A stretch of 64,000 nt of DNA from Dermacentor variabilis. Lineage: Eukaryota; Arthropoda; Arachnida; Ixodida; Ixodidae. Both the position numbers and the translations under genes were made by a program. The stretch spans positions 108,318,122 to 108,382,121 of the forward strand of contig NC_134570.1 in assembly GCF_050947875.1 (NCBI RefSeq). Direction: 5' to 3'. Positions 51,642 through 62,404 of this stretch are shown here, piece after piece; the first letter of the stretch is position 1; each line of letters starts with the position of its first letter. Under the pieces are notes generated by a model. It was given only the letters and a program-made list of their open reading frames with translations. It ran no database searches and was not told where the DNA came from.

Positions 51642-51679
51642 CAGGAGCAGAGAATCAACCTTGGTTTGAAGAAGAAGAA

Positions 51680-51781
<102 letters not shown>

Positions 51782-51864
51782 CCTATTATGTCAACTGCAG
51801 GAAGAATTACTCTGCCAGCGGCTTCCGGTTACCCTTGTTTTGCGCTAGTTGATTCCAACTTCAG

Positions 51865-52195
51865 GAAGCAAATTTCCTCATTTCATCACCCCACCTAATT
51901 ATTTGCCGTTTTCGACTGCGCTTCCCTTTCGTTGGCACCAATTCTGTGACCCTAATGGTCCACCGGTATTCTTCTCTACGCATTGCATGATCTGCCTGAT
52001 TCCTTTCTTTTTTCTTAATGTCAACCAGAATATGTCAGTTAACGTCAACCTGTTCGCTTTCTAATCCACACCGCTATCTTCCTTTTTCTTAACGTTACGC
52101 CGAACTTTTTTCGTTCCATCGCTCTTCACGCGGTCCCTAACTTGTTCTGGAGCACTTCTATGCTGCACTAATTCTTATGACTCTCTGTACTTAAA
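51865..52195 (-). mobile_element. RTE-type LINE 3' fragment
   Basis: On the minus strand this parallels the C-terminal part of the RTE frame at 53882-54619. Shared landmarks on the plus strand are CTGCGCTTCCCTTT, GTGACCCTAATGGTCCACCG, ATGTCAACCAGAATATGTC, ATCCACACCGC, CTTAACGTTACGCC and TTCCATCGCTC. Frames are broken. A (CAT)n run follows about 110 bp further on, as at the other copy. Confidence 0.75.
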
Positions 52196-52307
52196 GCCAT
52201 TAGCAGCTGAAAAAAAAATACTTACGCGAATGCTTGGTGCGCATTATAGCCAATATTGGCTGCGGCACCTTTACGTCAAACGATCGTCAGTAGCAGCAGG
52301 ATCACAA

Positions 52308-52353
52308 TCATCATCATTATCATCATCATCATCATTATCATCATCATCATCAT

Positions 52354-52385
<32 letters not shown>

Positions 52386-52388
52386 TCC
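52308..52388. repeat. (CAT)n microsatellite
   Basis: About 27 units of CAT with ACC interruptions. Confidence 0.97.
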
Positions 52389-53219
52389 GTCACTCCCGAG
52401 ACAACAATTTAGGCGATGGGTAACATGCACGTTACAACGACACTCGTGGCAAAAAATAAAGGTATAATAAAGATAGTTTCTTTTTAAATTAAAATCAACG
52501 GACATGTCGTGGAGCTGGATATTTCGAAGTGTTACAGCAGGTGGAACCAGCCAGACAGTTGGGTTAATAGAGAAGCGCACAGCCGGCCTCAGGTTGCTTA
52601 AATCGCTCGGCGTACGTCGACATTAAGGCACGTGTGCCCTGTTTGCTGATCGTTACCGACTTGGTCTTCCCGTCTTACTGCAGTCTCCCTTGGTTACATT
52701 GATTTCCGATGCACCCCGTCACACTAAGCGAAAAAATGGTTTGAGCCCCCTTTCTTAACACTAGCCTCGTGGGGTGCGCGAACATTCGGCACTTTAGAAC
52801 GACGAATAGAATTCTGTCCTAATTCGATTCGGTTTTCGAAGCTAACAGTCGCAATTCGTAGACGCGAATATATCTTGAATAGTTACTGACAATTTTAGAT
52901 ATTCAACTTTGAGCGATCGAACATGAAATTGGAGGTGAAGCGCGGCAACTTTATCCATGTTATTGTAGCCTAGACGTATGACACGAGACGTTACGCAGTG
53001 GAAGACGCTGTACGTCGCCAAATACACTGCCTATATATAACGCGCAATGCAGAGACAGAAGCTTGCTGACGTTGTGTGCATACCGGGATGCCAACACAGT
53101 TTTATAATGTAACGGTGAAAGCGGCCGTTATTCGAAAAAAAAAAAGAACACGTCTACGACATTCGATCCGCTACTGGCACTGCTCGATTCGTATTCGATT
53201 CGGGCTGAAATGCAGAAAC
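52389..53219. other. Unassigned sequence
   Basis: ATTCGATTCG-type motifs recur at 52822-52834 and 53187-53207, perhaps ends of a decayed element, but I could not define it. Confidence 0.4.
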
Positions 53220-53570
53220 GGCCGTGCGCCGCGCACTGAGTGTACGTTAAAGAAAAACCCGCCGTGGTTGCTCAGTGGCTATGGTGTTGGGCTGCTGAGC
53301 ACTAGGTCGCGGGATCGAATCCCGGCCACGGCGACCGCGTTTCGATGGGGGCGAAAACACCCGCCTACTTAGATTTAGGTGCACGTTAAGGAAACCAGGT
53401 GGGCCAAGGTGGGCCAGGTGGGCCAAGTCCTCCACTACGGCGTGCCTCATGATCAGAAAGTGGTTTTGGCGCGTCAAACCCCATTAAACGTTAAAGAAAT
53501 CAAGGTGTCCCCTACTACGGCGTGCCTCATTATCATATCGTGGTTCTGGCACGAAAAAACCCCCGTAAGT
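53220..53570 (+). mobile_element. Older SINE split by a younger SINE
   Basis: The outer pieces 53220-53255 (GCACTGAGTGTACGTTAAAG) and 53488-53570 (ACGTTAAAGAAATCAAGGTG, then ACTACGGCGTGCCTCATTAT) are the middle and 3' half of one old SINE. Its internal ACGTTAAAGAAA became the duplicated target of the inner copy. Confidence 0.75.
53256..53487 (+). mobile_element. tRNA-headed SINE with 12-bp target duplication, inserted in a SINE
   Basis: Flanked by ACGTTAAAGAAA at 53244-53255 and 53488-53499. The 72-nt tRNA-like head runs from GCCGTGG (53261) to its pairing partner CCACGGC (53326-53332), with GGTCGCGGGATCGAATCCC as the B-box/T-arm region. The body follows, with a local triplication of GGGCCA near 53401-53425 and the conserved ACTACGGCGTGCCTCA. 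Confidence 0.92.
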
Positions 53571-53841
53571 AAATTTTCTTCTTTTTTTTTGTTAACCGTC
53601 GGCTCTGGTCAGCCACCCCAGTGAAATATTAGATGAGGTTAGCTTGGTGTTTTCTACCCGTTCCGCTCAGCCCGATGCGCACAGAGAGAAGCTGAGCAGG
53701 AAAGCTTTAAGCAAGCTTACAGCGTGCATGCGCGTAGTGCCCATGCCAGCAGTTTTTGCAGCCAAATGCATCTGGACTTGGACCATATAAAATGGGTACG
53801 CAGGGGACCCCGTGGCACGCAGGGGACCCCGCTACTACTAC

Positions 53842-53875
<34 letters not shown>

Positions 53876-54640
53876 GCCTGGTTACGCCCACTGCAGGGCA
53901 AAGGCCTCTCCCATACTTCTCCAACAACCCCGGTCATGTACTAATTGTGGCCATGCCGTCCCTGCAAACTTCTTAATCTCATCCGCCCACCTAACTTTCT
54001 GCCGCCCCCTGCTACGCTTCCCTTCCCTTGGGATCCAGTCCGTAACCCTTAATGACCATCGGTTATCTTCCCTCCTCATTACATGTCCTGCCCATGCCCA
54101 TTTCTTTTTCTTGATTTCAACTAAGATGTCATTAACTCGCGTTTGTTCCCTCACCCAATCTGCTCTTTTCTTATCCCTTAACGTTACACCTATCATTCTT
54201 CTTTTCATAGCTCGTTGTGTCGTCCTCAATTTGAGTAGAACCCTTTTAGTAAGCCTCCAGGTTTCTGCCCCGTAGGTGAGTACTGGTAAGACACAGCTAT
54301 TATATACTTTTCTCTTGAGGGATAATGGCAACCTGCTGTTCATGATTTGGGAATGCCTGCCAAACGCACCCCAGCCCATTCTTATTCTTCTGATTATTTC
54401 CGTCTCATGATCCGGATCCGCCGTCACTACCTGCCCTAAGTAGATGTATTCCCTTACGACTTCCAGTGCCTCGCTGCCTATTGTAAATTGCTGTTCTCTC
54501 CCGAGACTGTTAAGCATTACTTTAGTTTTCTGCAGATTAATTTTTAGACCCACTCTTCTGCTTTGCCTCTCCAGGTCAGTGAGCATGCATTGCAATTGGT
54601 CCCCTGAGTTATTAAGCAAGGCAATATCTACTACTACTTA
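53842..54640 (-). mobile_element. RTE-type LINE 3' end with (CAT)n tail
   Basis: A minus-strand ORF2 C-terminal part followed by an (ATG)n tail (53842-53875), the usual RTE-family ending. 5'-truncated. Confidence 0.85.
53882..54619 (-). pseudogene. RTE-type LINE ORF2 C-terminal half (open frame)
   Basis: A 245-codon uninterrupted frame: RRVGLKINLQKTKVMLN (post-palm), YIYLGQVVTADPDHETEI, RRIRMGWGAFGRHSQIM, VYNSCVLPVLTYGAETWRLT (thumb) and RRMIGVTLRDKKRADWVREQ, WAWAGHVMRREDNRW, ending with GCWRSMGEAFALQWA. These are highly characteristic of RTE-clade reverse transcriptases. The palm YADD and the N-terminal endonuclease are missing, so it is 5'-truncated. The lack of stops suggests a relatively young insertion. 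Confidence 0.9.
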
Positions 54641-54664
54641 ATATCGCTACTACTTAACATAGCT

Positions 54665-55102
54665 ATGATAATGCTCCCGCGGACCTTGGCACAGGTGGAG
54701 GTGGTACATCGTGCTCTATACTCCGGTGACATCACAATTTGGGCAAATAAGGGCAGCATAGGCGAAGTGGAAGACCGTCTCCAGCAGGCCGCCTCCATTG
54801 TAGACGCCTATGCGACTCAATGCGGATTGCACCACGCTCCAGCTGAATCCGAACTCTCACATATCCGAGCAAACTTAAAAGACCGGACGACCCTGGACTT
54901 GACTCCATCGGGGGGCTCCATCCAGGCGGTCTCTGAGATCCGAATCTTAGGCCTTCCCATACATAACATAACCAAAAACGGAACTACGTTGGACAAGTTA
55001 CGTAATGTTGTGGAAAAGCTAAAACGTACGATCCGCCGAATCTTAAACAAGCGCGGGGGTTACGAGGTAGGGACGCACTTCGGCTCTCCCAAGCCTTTGT
55101 AA
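54665..55102 (+). pseudogene. LINE reverse transcriptase fragment, catalytic Asp lost
   Basis: The frame reads HRALYSGDITIWANKGSIGE, where YSGD occupies the place of YADD; then VEDRLQQAASIVDAYATQCG and EIRILGLPIHN, the usual RT palm-thumb continuation. The first catalytic Asp is Gly, so the domain is dead. Confidence 0.8.
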
Positions 55103-55450
55103 CTAGCAGGATTCTTTACTCAACTCCGCATTTAATAATGACTAAACACGAGGAGAACACGACTGATGCAATCCTCAGGAAAGTAACCAAACGCGACTTA
55201 GACCTGCTCATCAGCACTTCCAATCGGAAACTCCCTGCCTTGGGGGTCGTCAACTCTATCCAGGAGCTCAGATAGGCGCACCTCACAAATCAATACGCAC
55301 GGCTTATGCACACCGCCCCGGGGCGTCGCCTGCTGGATTGCCTATGCATTCAACATGGCTGCAAACCTGAACACACACAGCGCACTGCAGAGCTTTGGCG
55401 CACCAAGCTCTGGGTGTCCCTACTCCCTCGTAATATGACGAAGGAAACAC

Positions 55451-55912
55451 GTGTATGAAGGAAGAAGACAGGCGCGTGCCAAAGCGCAAGAAAGACAGCT
55501 TGGCTTCCGTTTTGGGGTTTACTATGTTGATGTAGTCGGACCATCGCCCAGGGGATATTACACGGCGGCGATCATACATCAGGGAACTCACGTGGACGTA
55601 CTCTCATTTATAGCCGCAAATCCAAACCGAGCAGAGGAGGTCGCTATCGCCTTGGCGGCTGCAGACACAAAATCCACATGCATACTCACAGACTCTCAAA
55701 GAGCCTGTGAAAGCTACTTGGCAGGGGAAATCTCTTCGCTAGGCAACAAAATTCCGAGACTCTGCATCAGGGACCGGGACCCCGCACCAAAGCTAATAAT
55801 CTGGACTCAAGGCCATCAGGGCCTCCGAGGTAATGAAGCGGCAGATGCAGCGGCCTGCACACTAATGCCTAAACAGCCTGAATGCCCTGCCCTCTACTAC
55901 GTTTCAATGTAA
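55451..55912 (+). pseudogene. LINE RNase H domain with apparent DEDD set
   Basis: A 153-codon frame: YYVDVVG (Asp), EEVAIALAAAD (Glu), CILTDSQRACESY (Asp), IIWTQGHQGLRGNEAADAAA (final Asp with the WxxGHxGxxGNExAD motif). This is the RNase H that removes the RNA strand after target-primed synthesis. Although this domain looks intact, its RT is not. Confidence 0.85.
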
Positions 55913-56344
55913 TCCGAGATTACTACCACGAGAAGCGCCGGGCGTATCGCACTCCGGCGAAAGGCCTATCCAAAAACAGAAGAACGCGTCCTATACGGCG
56001 CCTCCAAACTAGTACGGTAACTTGCTCTGCCCAGAGTTAAACATTTCGGTCCAAAATGATCGGGCAATGCCAGCACTGCAGTGATTTCGCAGCTATATAT
56101 CCCATGCACGGTCTGGGCCTGCCAACAGAATCCCAAAGTGTCCCCTATTCCCCACCCACACTCGAGAAGACTGGAAGGCGACCCTGCAGTTCCGGACTAG
56201 AGGAATAACGAGCTTTGGTCTATCTGGCTCGAGCGGCGGCTTCGACCAATGACGTCCCGGACTGAGGACGACACCTAGCTCAGTGGAGCCCACAAACTTT
56301 CCACTCTCTCTCTCTCTCTCGTTGCTGGATAAAAGTTTTCACCC

Positions 56345-56425
56345 CCAACCGCGGCCGGTAATCGAACCCGCGACATCGGGCTTAGCAGCGCAACACCATA
56401 GCCACTGTGTAATCGCGACTGGTGC
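56345..56425 (-). mobile_element. SINE head fragment
   Basis: Reverse of the tRNA-like head: CCGCGGCCGGTAATCGAACC, then CAACACCATAGCCACTGTGT. It directly abuts the 3' end of the plus-strand LINE. Confidence 0.6.
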
Positions 56426-57574
56426 CGCATGTTTTCATTCCGCTTCCTATCTTCACAGCGTCATAATGCCGCATTGCATTGCGCGTACTCATATGACATT
56501 TTGGCCAGCTGCCAAGTTCCTGCATAGCTACGTTACGCCTGTAATTAGTTCTGTCGTCCTCTGTTCACTAGGGTATACACGGCAGTATAGATTGCATTTC
56601 TGTTTAGTGCTACACTTTGCATGTTTATTTTCTTTAGTCGCCTAAAATGCGACTTTGTAAACGCAGCACTAGCGCTCGACTTTCGCGAATACTACTGCTG
56701 TTATTCTTTTAGTCCGCGTATTTTTAGCGTTGTTTTTTCTTCCAGTATGTTGCACCAACTCGCCCACATCAAGCTCCTGCTGATTCAGATTACTGCATGC
56801 TTCGTTTTCCTGTCTACGCTAAATATAGCGACCGAGGTAGTTGAAGCGATTGCCAAAACAACAAATAAAAATATCTAATTTGAGCGTTCTTTTATATAAG
56901 AAGTACAATACGGGAAAACGCATACGTACAGTCAACCACAAAAGTTTACGGACCACGGTATCTTAGAAAACGTTGAATTTCCGGGCAGCCCGTAACAGCA
57001 GTCAGTAAAACCGAACATCACGATGTTGTTCACATATACTGGTTGATGCTGTAAATGGGAATACTAGGCTGCGTTGTGCGACTGCGGAGATATTCAGATT
57101 TTTTTTCTCAGATTCCGTGTTCCGTAAAATTTTGCGGCCGAGTGTACAGATTGCCCGACAAAACCAGATGGGAATTAACGCGGCATGTATGTAGTAACCT
57201 GAAAGCGATGCTTTGATCAACGTATACGCCTTGTCGCCTGCAGACTTCCTCACATAGCTGTCGCACATATTCCACGGCTTAACTGTTTGGCGCGGTTGTA
57301 TGGGTGTGCATGGTCGTGTGTAAATCATACAGGTGCCTGCAAAAGTAACAGACACTCCAGCATTTTTCAAATCACGATTGGGCATCCCTCGACAGTAGTG
57401 TTACCGCTGATTTCTAAGGCACAGTCGTACTCCTCATCCTCAAGTTGAAAAAACGGCGTCCTTGATAGTTTATGCAAAAGATGAAGCCAAACCGAAACAG
57501 AGAGGCGGATGACGGGGAGGGGTAGAGGATAGGGGGCAGGGTAGGCGTTACTTGTACACACGCGAAAGGGAAAT
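56426..57574. other. Unassigned sequence
   Basis: No gene or repeat is recognised. Confidence 0.5.
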
Positions 57575-57665
57575 GAAGATATGAGAGAAAGGAGATAGGT
57601 AGGGTGGGCTAACCAAACGGAAAATGTGGTTGGCTACTCTACACAGGGCATGGAGGAGGGGGACG
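57575..57665 (-). mobile_element. Possible LINE 3' tail
   Basis: The minus strand reads CATGCCCTGTGTAGAGTAGC, then CAACCACATTTTCCGTTTGG and TTAGCCCACCCTACC with a pyrimidine-rich end, resembling the tail of an RNase H-bearing LINE. No coding part is attached. Confidence 0.3.
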
Positions 57666-58064
57666 TGTCTGTGCTCTCTCGCTCTCTCCATTTGCAAACG
57701 AGGGTAGCCCTATTAGTGTTCTGCTACGCATCCTGCCTTCTACTTTTCTCTTTCCTCCTGCGCTTCTGACTATATGTGCCACTATTTCAAAGCTGTAATT
57801 GTCACAAGGAACGCGAATGACGTTGACAGTCACGAATAGTACCCCCGATTATACGTCGAATCAACGTCGCCGTGAAGAGAATGCGAGCGAAAAAAAAAAA
57901 AATTACCGACGATTACGTTACTTCCTAATGCGAAATTTGAGCGCAGCAAATAAGCTGTTTCACCTTTTGGATAGATTGAGGCAAAGAAATCGAGCAACAC
58001 ATGTATGCGCTATCACAGAATTTTTTTTTTATTTTTCACACGTATTCCTTTAACAAAGACTCCA
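57666..58064. other. Unassigned sequence
   Basis: A poly(A) run at 57891-57902 and a T-rich stretch at 58020-58038. Nothing else is recognised. Confidence 0.4.
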
Positions 58065-58540
58065 CTAACAGTTCTTGACAGTCATGAAGGAAGCTTTGTG
58101 GTCGGAGAAATAGACTGATATATGTTCGACTTGGTACACCAATGCTTGATTCTCAAAGACGAGATCTATACAAGTGCCTCGCGAGGTTGTCACAGCCGTG
58201 GGACGCGTTACGAGCGAGAGGAACGGGATGTTCTCCCGCATAAGTGTTAGGAAATTGCTGTTTGTCTTTATGTCAACATTAAAGTCCCCCACTACTAACA
58301 TCGGTGTGGATCGATGGACGGTTAATGCGAGTTGCAGGAAGTGCACGACGTCTTTCGTGAGTGCGGTAGGGGCGAAGTAGGCAGCTACTACCAGCAAGCC
58401 GTTGGGCAACTTTGCGGCGCACAGTTCGCCAACTTCATGTGACGTGCCAAACATTTCGACTGGTATTGCAGAGAGACCTGTGCGAAAGGAATTAAGTTCG
58501 AAAGGAATTAAGTTCGAGCCGGCGCTTTGACAACCGGAGA
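58065..58540 (-). pseudogene. Apurinic-type endonuclease domain, 5'-truncated (Helentron- or LINE-derived)
   Basis: The homologous part of the frame runs from NLIPFELNSFRTGLSAIPVE to the stop at 58065-58067. It contains LPNGLLVVAAYFAPTA, the catalytic motif VVGDFNVD, SRGTCIDLVFENQAL and the final HISVYFSDHKASFMTVKNC, where SDH supplies the catalytic His. The protein ends shortly after SDH with no reverse transcriptase following, so the endonuclease sits at a protein C-terminus. This is the arrangement known for Helentrons (Rep/helicase followed by an AP endonuclease), though a stand-alone LINE fragment is also possible. The N-terminal half of the endonuclease is missing. A 17-bp tandem duplication (GAAAGGAATTAAGTTC at 58485-58517) lies at the break. 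Confidence 0.65.
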
Positions 58541-59049
58541 CTCGCAGGAAGAGGGGGGAGGGGGGCGGCGTGTACATCCAGCGGCAAACGATGGGGGCAG
58601 AAGCGCGCGCAGCAAGCGGACAACACGATAAAGGGAGGAGGGAAGAGATAGCAGCGACTGACTGATGCCGCTGACGCCGATAGTGAGTCAACCCCAGCTG
58701 CGGAGTTGGTTTCAGGGACAACGCCGCCGATGCCGACACAAACAATATGATACCCTCGCTTCCGCAGCGCTAAGAACCAGGTCTAGCCGTGGGAAGGTGG
58801 TCACGTATTCGTCGACGTGCCGGGGCCTACGTGAAATAACCGGCGCGTCGGCAACTGAAGAGCACCCTATCCGCCACACAAGAACACGGGGGGGGGACCC
58901 TTTCCTCCTCTTTCTGCATGGCGGCGACGGTGTTCTATGCAGTAACGTTATCTTGACTCTCTAGCGGCGTCAGCGGCATCCAGCGGTATCAGTCGGTCGC
59001 TGCTAGCGCTGGGGGGATGAAAGGGGGGCGGAGCTGGTTACGAGGCCGA
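58541..59049. other. GC-rich sequence, probably repeat-derived
   Basis: CGCCGACGCCGA-type motifs and G-runs dominate (58554-58566, 58888-58900). No gene is supported. Confidence 0.4.
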
Positions 59050-59115
59050 CGACAACGCCGACGACGACGCGAAACCCAGGAACGGACGCCAAAGAGCTGC
59101 GCTCTAAAAAGAGCC
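59050..59115. repeat. Short repeat shared with 40860-40930
   Basis: GAAACCCAGGAACGGACGCC then AAAGAGCTGCGCTCTAAAAA. See the partner entry. Confidence 0.55.
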
Positions 59116-60306
59116 GGCTGCATCGGCCCACCGGTTTTTCTTATGTCGTGAGAGGGTCCGAAGAGTGCGCTCGGCCACATGTGCGCAAGAATAGCAGGGC
59201 GTGGCTTGCAGGCATCGCGTTCGACCGACCGGCTACGCCCTTTCCGTCACATCCGCTCTTTTCGGGTAATGGATGGGACAGGAAAAAAAAGAAAAGAAAA
59301 GGAAGAGTGTTACCCAAACTACAGCAATGTCACAGCTACGACGTATATAGGCGTGTACCTTAAGAAGAAGGAGCTTAGCGCGAACCTGAAATTCAGCGAC
59401 GCGCAGTTCATTTAGACGAGTATGCAGGGTCATGTACCCTTGGCTTAAGGACTTACCGCGCGAACCATCGTGTCGGTGTTTGTTAGCCGGATCCTTACTC
59501 CAAGAAGCGACACTGTGACGTGTAGTGTTGACGGCCGCCGCCTTCCGAGACGGGAAATTCCTTCAGCTGAGTTCGCTCGCGCAGGCAAAGCACACAGCTC
59601 GCGCACTTTCACGGCAGGTTCTGGAGCACGGATTCTAGCTCAGGGTCGCAGATGCGCACCGGTATGGCGTTGGCACTTGCGGCCAATGTGTTTCTCTCTC
59701 TTTTTTTTTCCGGAAATAAAATAAACGAGCTCAAAATAAAATTCGGCATGCTCGGAACACCTGTCACGTCCGGGCAGCGCGGGGAGACGTGAACGACGCG
59801 CGCCACGGGATGCCGGTGCCCGTAAGCACGCTTGCCTATAACGACAGCGGCGGCATATACTATACCGTGGCTCTCCGCTTTGCAGCGCGACACGCGTACA
59901 GACCTTGATCGTTGACTGCGCCGACAGAGGGCAGGGGAGAGGGAAGGGAAAGCGTGACGGAAGGAAACATTCCATTGGGAAACTTTTGGTAACAGCCGCG
60001 TTCGCACAGGCTGCGGAAACGTCGCAGCTAAGATAGTTTTGCCCCGAGTCAGGGGTCCAAGCCACGCGTGAATGGCTCGTTTCGCTTTGGAGTCACAGAC
60101 GCTCGACAAAGGCTTTCAAACGACTTCTCGATCCACTGGCACCATTGGCCTGCCATGCTGCTATGGAGTGTCGAATTGCGCCGTGTTGTCAAATTAAACA
60201 ATGGCGGCTTTTTTTTTAGAGCCAATCAGAGAGGTCGTAGCAGTCCTACGAGCCAAGCAGAGCGGACAGGGTGGTGAAGTCGACAATGTGGTGGAATTTG
60301 ACAATA
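59116..60306. other. Unassigned sequence
   Basis: GC-rich in parts with overlapping open frames on the minus strand (59609-60109, 59640-60065) that have no recognised domain. No gene is called. Confidence 0.5.
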
Positions 60307-60709
60307 GAGACTTTAGCGTTACTGCTATTCCGGCAAACCGGGGCGGTTTGGGCGGATTACCGGATGGTCGCGGGCGTAAACGTGAGCGGCCGGAGCGGTG
60401 CAGCCACCTGGTGTTGTAGAGCTCAATCAGACAAACACAGAGCTAAAATTGCAGTAACCTACTTTATTCTGCTTCGCTGCTGGTGCAAATTTTCGGCAGC
60501 GGCGTAATTGTGTTCACAATTACGCTGCTGTCGAAAACTTACACCACAGCTAAGAAGAATATAGTAATTGGCTCTGTGTTTAAGTGGTTGAGCATTGCAC
60601 CACCAGCTGGCGCCATCAATCTGGCAACTCACGTTTACAACCCCGACCATCCGGTAATCCACCCAAGCCGCCCCGGTTTGCCGGAATAGCGGACACGCTA
60701 AAAGTCCCT
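60307..60709. mobile_element. Foldback element, ~403 bp, nearly one complete palindrome
   Basis: The left arm (GAGACTTTAGCG, GCTATTCCGGCAAACCGGGG, GGATTACCGGATGGTCG, ... GGCGTAATTGTG) and right arm are reverse complements with scattered mismatches; the centre is ATTGTG-TT-CACAAT at 60507-60520. Arms of about 200 bp leave almost no unique interior. One arm-like fragment recurs at 4212-4345 beside a THAP relic. No coding capacity. A clear target duplication was not found. Confidence 0.85.
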
Positions 60710-61787
60710 AATGTCTAGATTAGCAACCCTCGATAATGAGCCGGCGCGAAAACCGGGAGAGCATGTAAACGCGAGTCGAAGACGTCATCCGGAGTTACCG
60801 GTCAGTCTGCATGGCCTCTTGTCGATGCTATCATAGTTTTCTACAACACTTACGAGAGTCGGTCAACTCACGCTGGTTATTCTGGCGCTTTGTCCTTCTA
60901 GTTTTGAGTGCCGTTGCGACTTTGCAGAATGATCATAATCAACAAAATATTGCACTACAAACAAAATATTTTGTAATGATTAAGCATTTGCGCAGATACT
61001 GATCGCCTTGCCAGCCGTGTCTAGAAATCTATGAGCGCTTGGAAATTCACAAAAAAAATATCAAGCGTAATAAATAACAGCACAAGAGCGTTTGAAGACA
61101 CAAGCACGAAAAATGACATATTCATGTAGTAACCAGCATTCTTGTGGTAACTGAATAGACGAAGTGGCAGAGTTCCATCCAGCAATTTTTTGTAGGAAGC
61201 TCTATGGATACTACACACCAGTTTGTGCTGCACCTCCACGTACACACCCCTTATCGTGTCACAAAACCTGCTTGCCAGGTACTAGGAGGAGATTGCAGGA
61301 CATAGTTCGACAATGCGACACGCTATACCATCGGAGGATCTCTTCGATACGCTTCGGCTTGAAGGATTGGAACTCTTCCTCGAAATGGGTGTCACAAAGC
61401 AGGTTCGTTCCGCTGTGAGGTGATGCGAGACGATGGCATGTGTTTGGTGCAAGAAGAGCGCTGACATGTCACGTAGCTCCAGTAATATACGGAACTACGT
61501 GGGGATGCGACATCGGTGTGCGTAAGCGTCCAGTTTCGGCCCACTGACGTGAACGAATCGCAGGGAATGCAGGCCGACGCCACGGGAAAGCTGAAACAAT
61601 CAATACGTCTTCGCGGGACCTCTTCGTTTTGGAAGATGCTCTCGGTGCCTTATAAAGAACGTTCTCTTCTCTATAACTTCAGTCGTTAAATAGCTAGCTT
61701 CCATGGCTGCATCCGCCCGGTTACTATACGTACAGCTCCATGAATCCTGACTAAGCATCTGGTGCGGCTCTTTGTGACATGAACTAT
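60710..61787. other. Unassigned sequence
   Basis: No gene is recognised. The plus frame 61164-61418 has no identified family. Confidence 0.5.
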
Positions 61788-61790
61788 GAA

Positions 61791-61857
<67 letters not shown>
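61788..61857. repeat. (AAAT)n microsatellite
   Basis: About 17 units. Confidence 0.97.
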
Positions 61858-61858
<1 letters not shown>

Positions 61859-61919
61859 CTCGACATCAGGTCTCGGACAACTTTCTCTCGAACATATATC
61901 GAAAGAATACAGAAACTCC

Positions 61920-62006
61920 ATGCAGGTGTACACGGAAGGATCCATAACATTGTCCGCCTCAATTGCGGCCGTTGTTATACCGGCCGATCACGTCGTTCTA
62001 AGACAT
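61920..62006 (+). pseudogene. Possible LINE RNase H scrap
   Basis: The plus strand reads MQVYTEGSITLSASIAAVVI then PADHVVLRH, which resembles the start of a LINE RNase H domain (VYTDGS..., AAVVIP). The catalytic Asp would be Glu. Only about 29 codons, so tentative. Confidence 0.35.
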
Positions 62007-62008
62007 AC

Positions 62009-62345
62009 AGGGTGTCCCAGCTAACTTTAGCCAGAGTTTAAAAATATGCGAATGCCACGTAGCTGGACAGTAGTACCAAGGTGATGTTGTTTGCCGTCGC
62101 TTGGAGATACTCAAGAATACTTCCCTGCATTCCGCGTAATTACATAATTTGTCCTAATTAATTGATCAACTTGTCAAATATTATAATTAGATTAAAAGTG
62201 TCAATGAGAAAATTGTAGAGCAATATGGAAAACTCCCGACAGAGTTTTCTGTTGCATCATTACGTGCTACATAAAAGAGTTTTTTTTCCGAGCGTGAAAG
62301 AAGCCCGCAAATGCACGCAAAATTGCCACGCGACTGGCCGCTCGA
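62009..62345. repeat. Interspersed repeat starting ACAGGGTGTCCCAGCTAACT
   Basis: The terminal GGGTGTCCC followed by AGCTAACTTTAGCCAGAG and an AT-rich body matches, from memory, a very common tick repeat with a terminal-repeat-like end. Its opposite end was not found, so the copy is probably truncated. Confidence 0.45.
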
Positions 62346-62404
62346 GGCACCTTAATTTTCTGTTAGTTACAACCACGTGAGCAAAAATGCGGGCGATGAT
62401 CGTT

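Larger units (their letters stand above)
48700..51660 (-). mobile_element. CR1/Jockey-like LINE, near full length but decayed
   Basis: Minus-strand order is ORF1 (51105-51641), endonuclease (about 50200-50800) and reverse transcriptase (about 48740-49670). A poly-pyrimidine/(ATT)n tract at 51680-51780 abuts the 5' side. Many stops and frameshifts separate the domains. There is no RNase H, which together with a coiled-coil ORF1 favours the CR1/Jockey side of LINE diversity. Confidence 0.8.
54660..56343 (+). mobile_element. RNase H-bearing LINE, second family, 3' part
   Basis: Plus-strand order: RT palm/thumb (54665-55102), a frameshifted connection (55080-55450), RNase H (55451-55912), a degraded C-terminal Cys region (56040-56280, CQHCSDFAAIYPMHGLGLP), (CT)n at 56307-56321 and the end GATAAAAGTTTTCACC. 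Frame breaks occur between parts. It is a family distinct from the 24.3-28.5 kb elements. Confidence 0.85.

Noticed and set aside
53261..53332. Possible functional tRNA gene
   Set aside because: The 72-nt cloverleaf-sized head with GCCGTGG/CCACGGC stem is followed by a SINE body and target duplication, and the same head recurs in other SINE copies, so it is a SINE promoter and not a tRNA gene.
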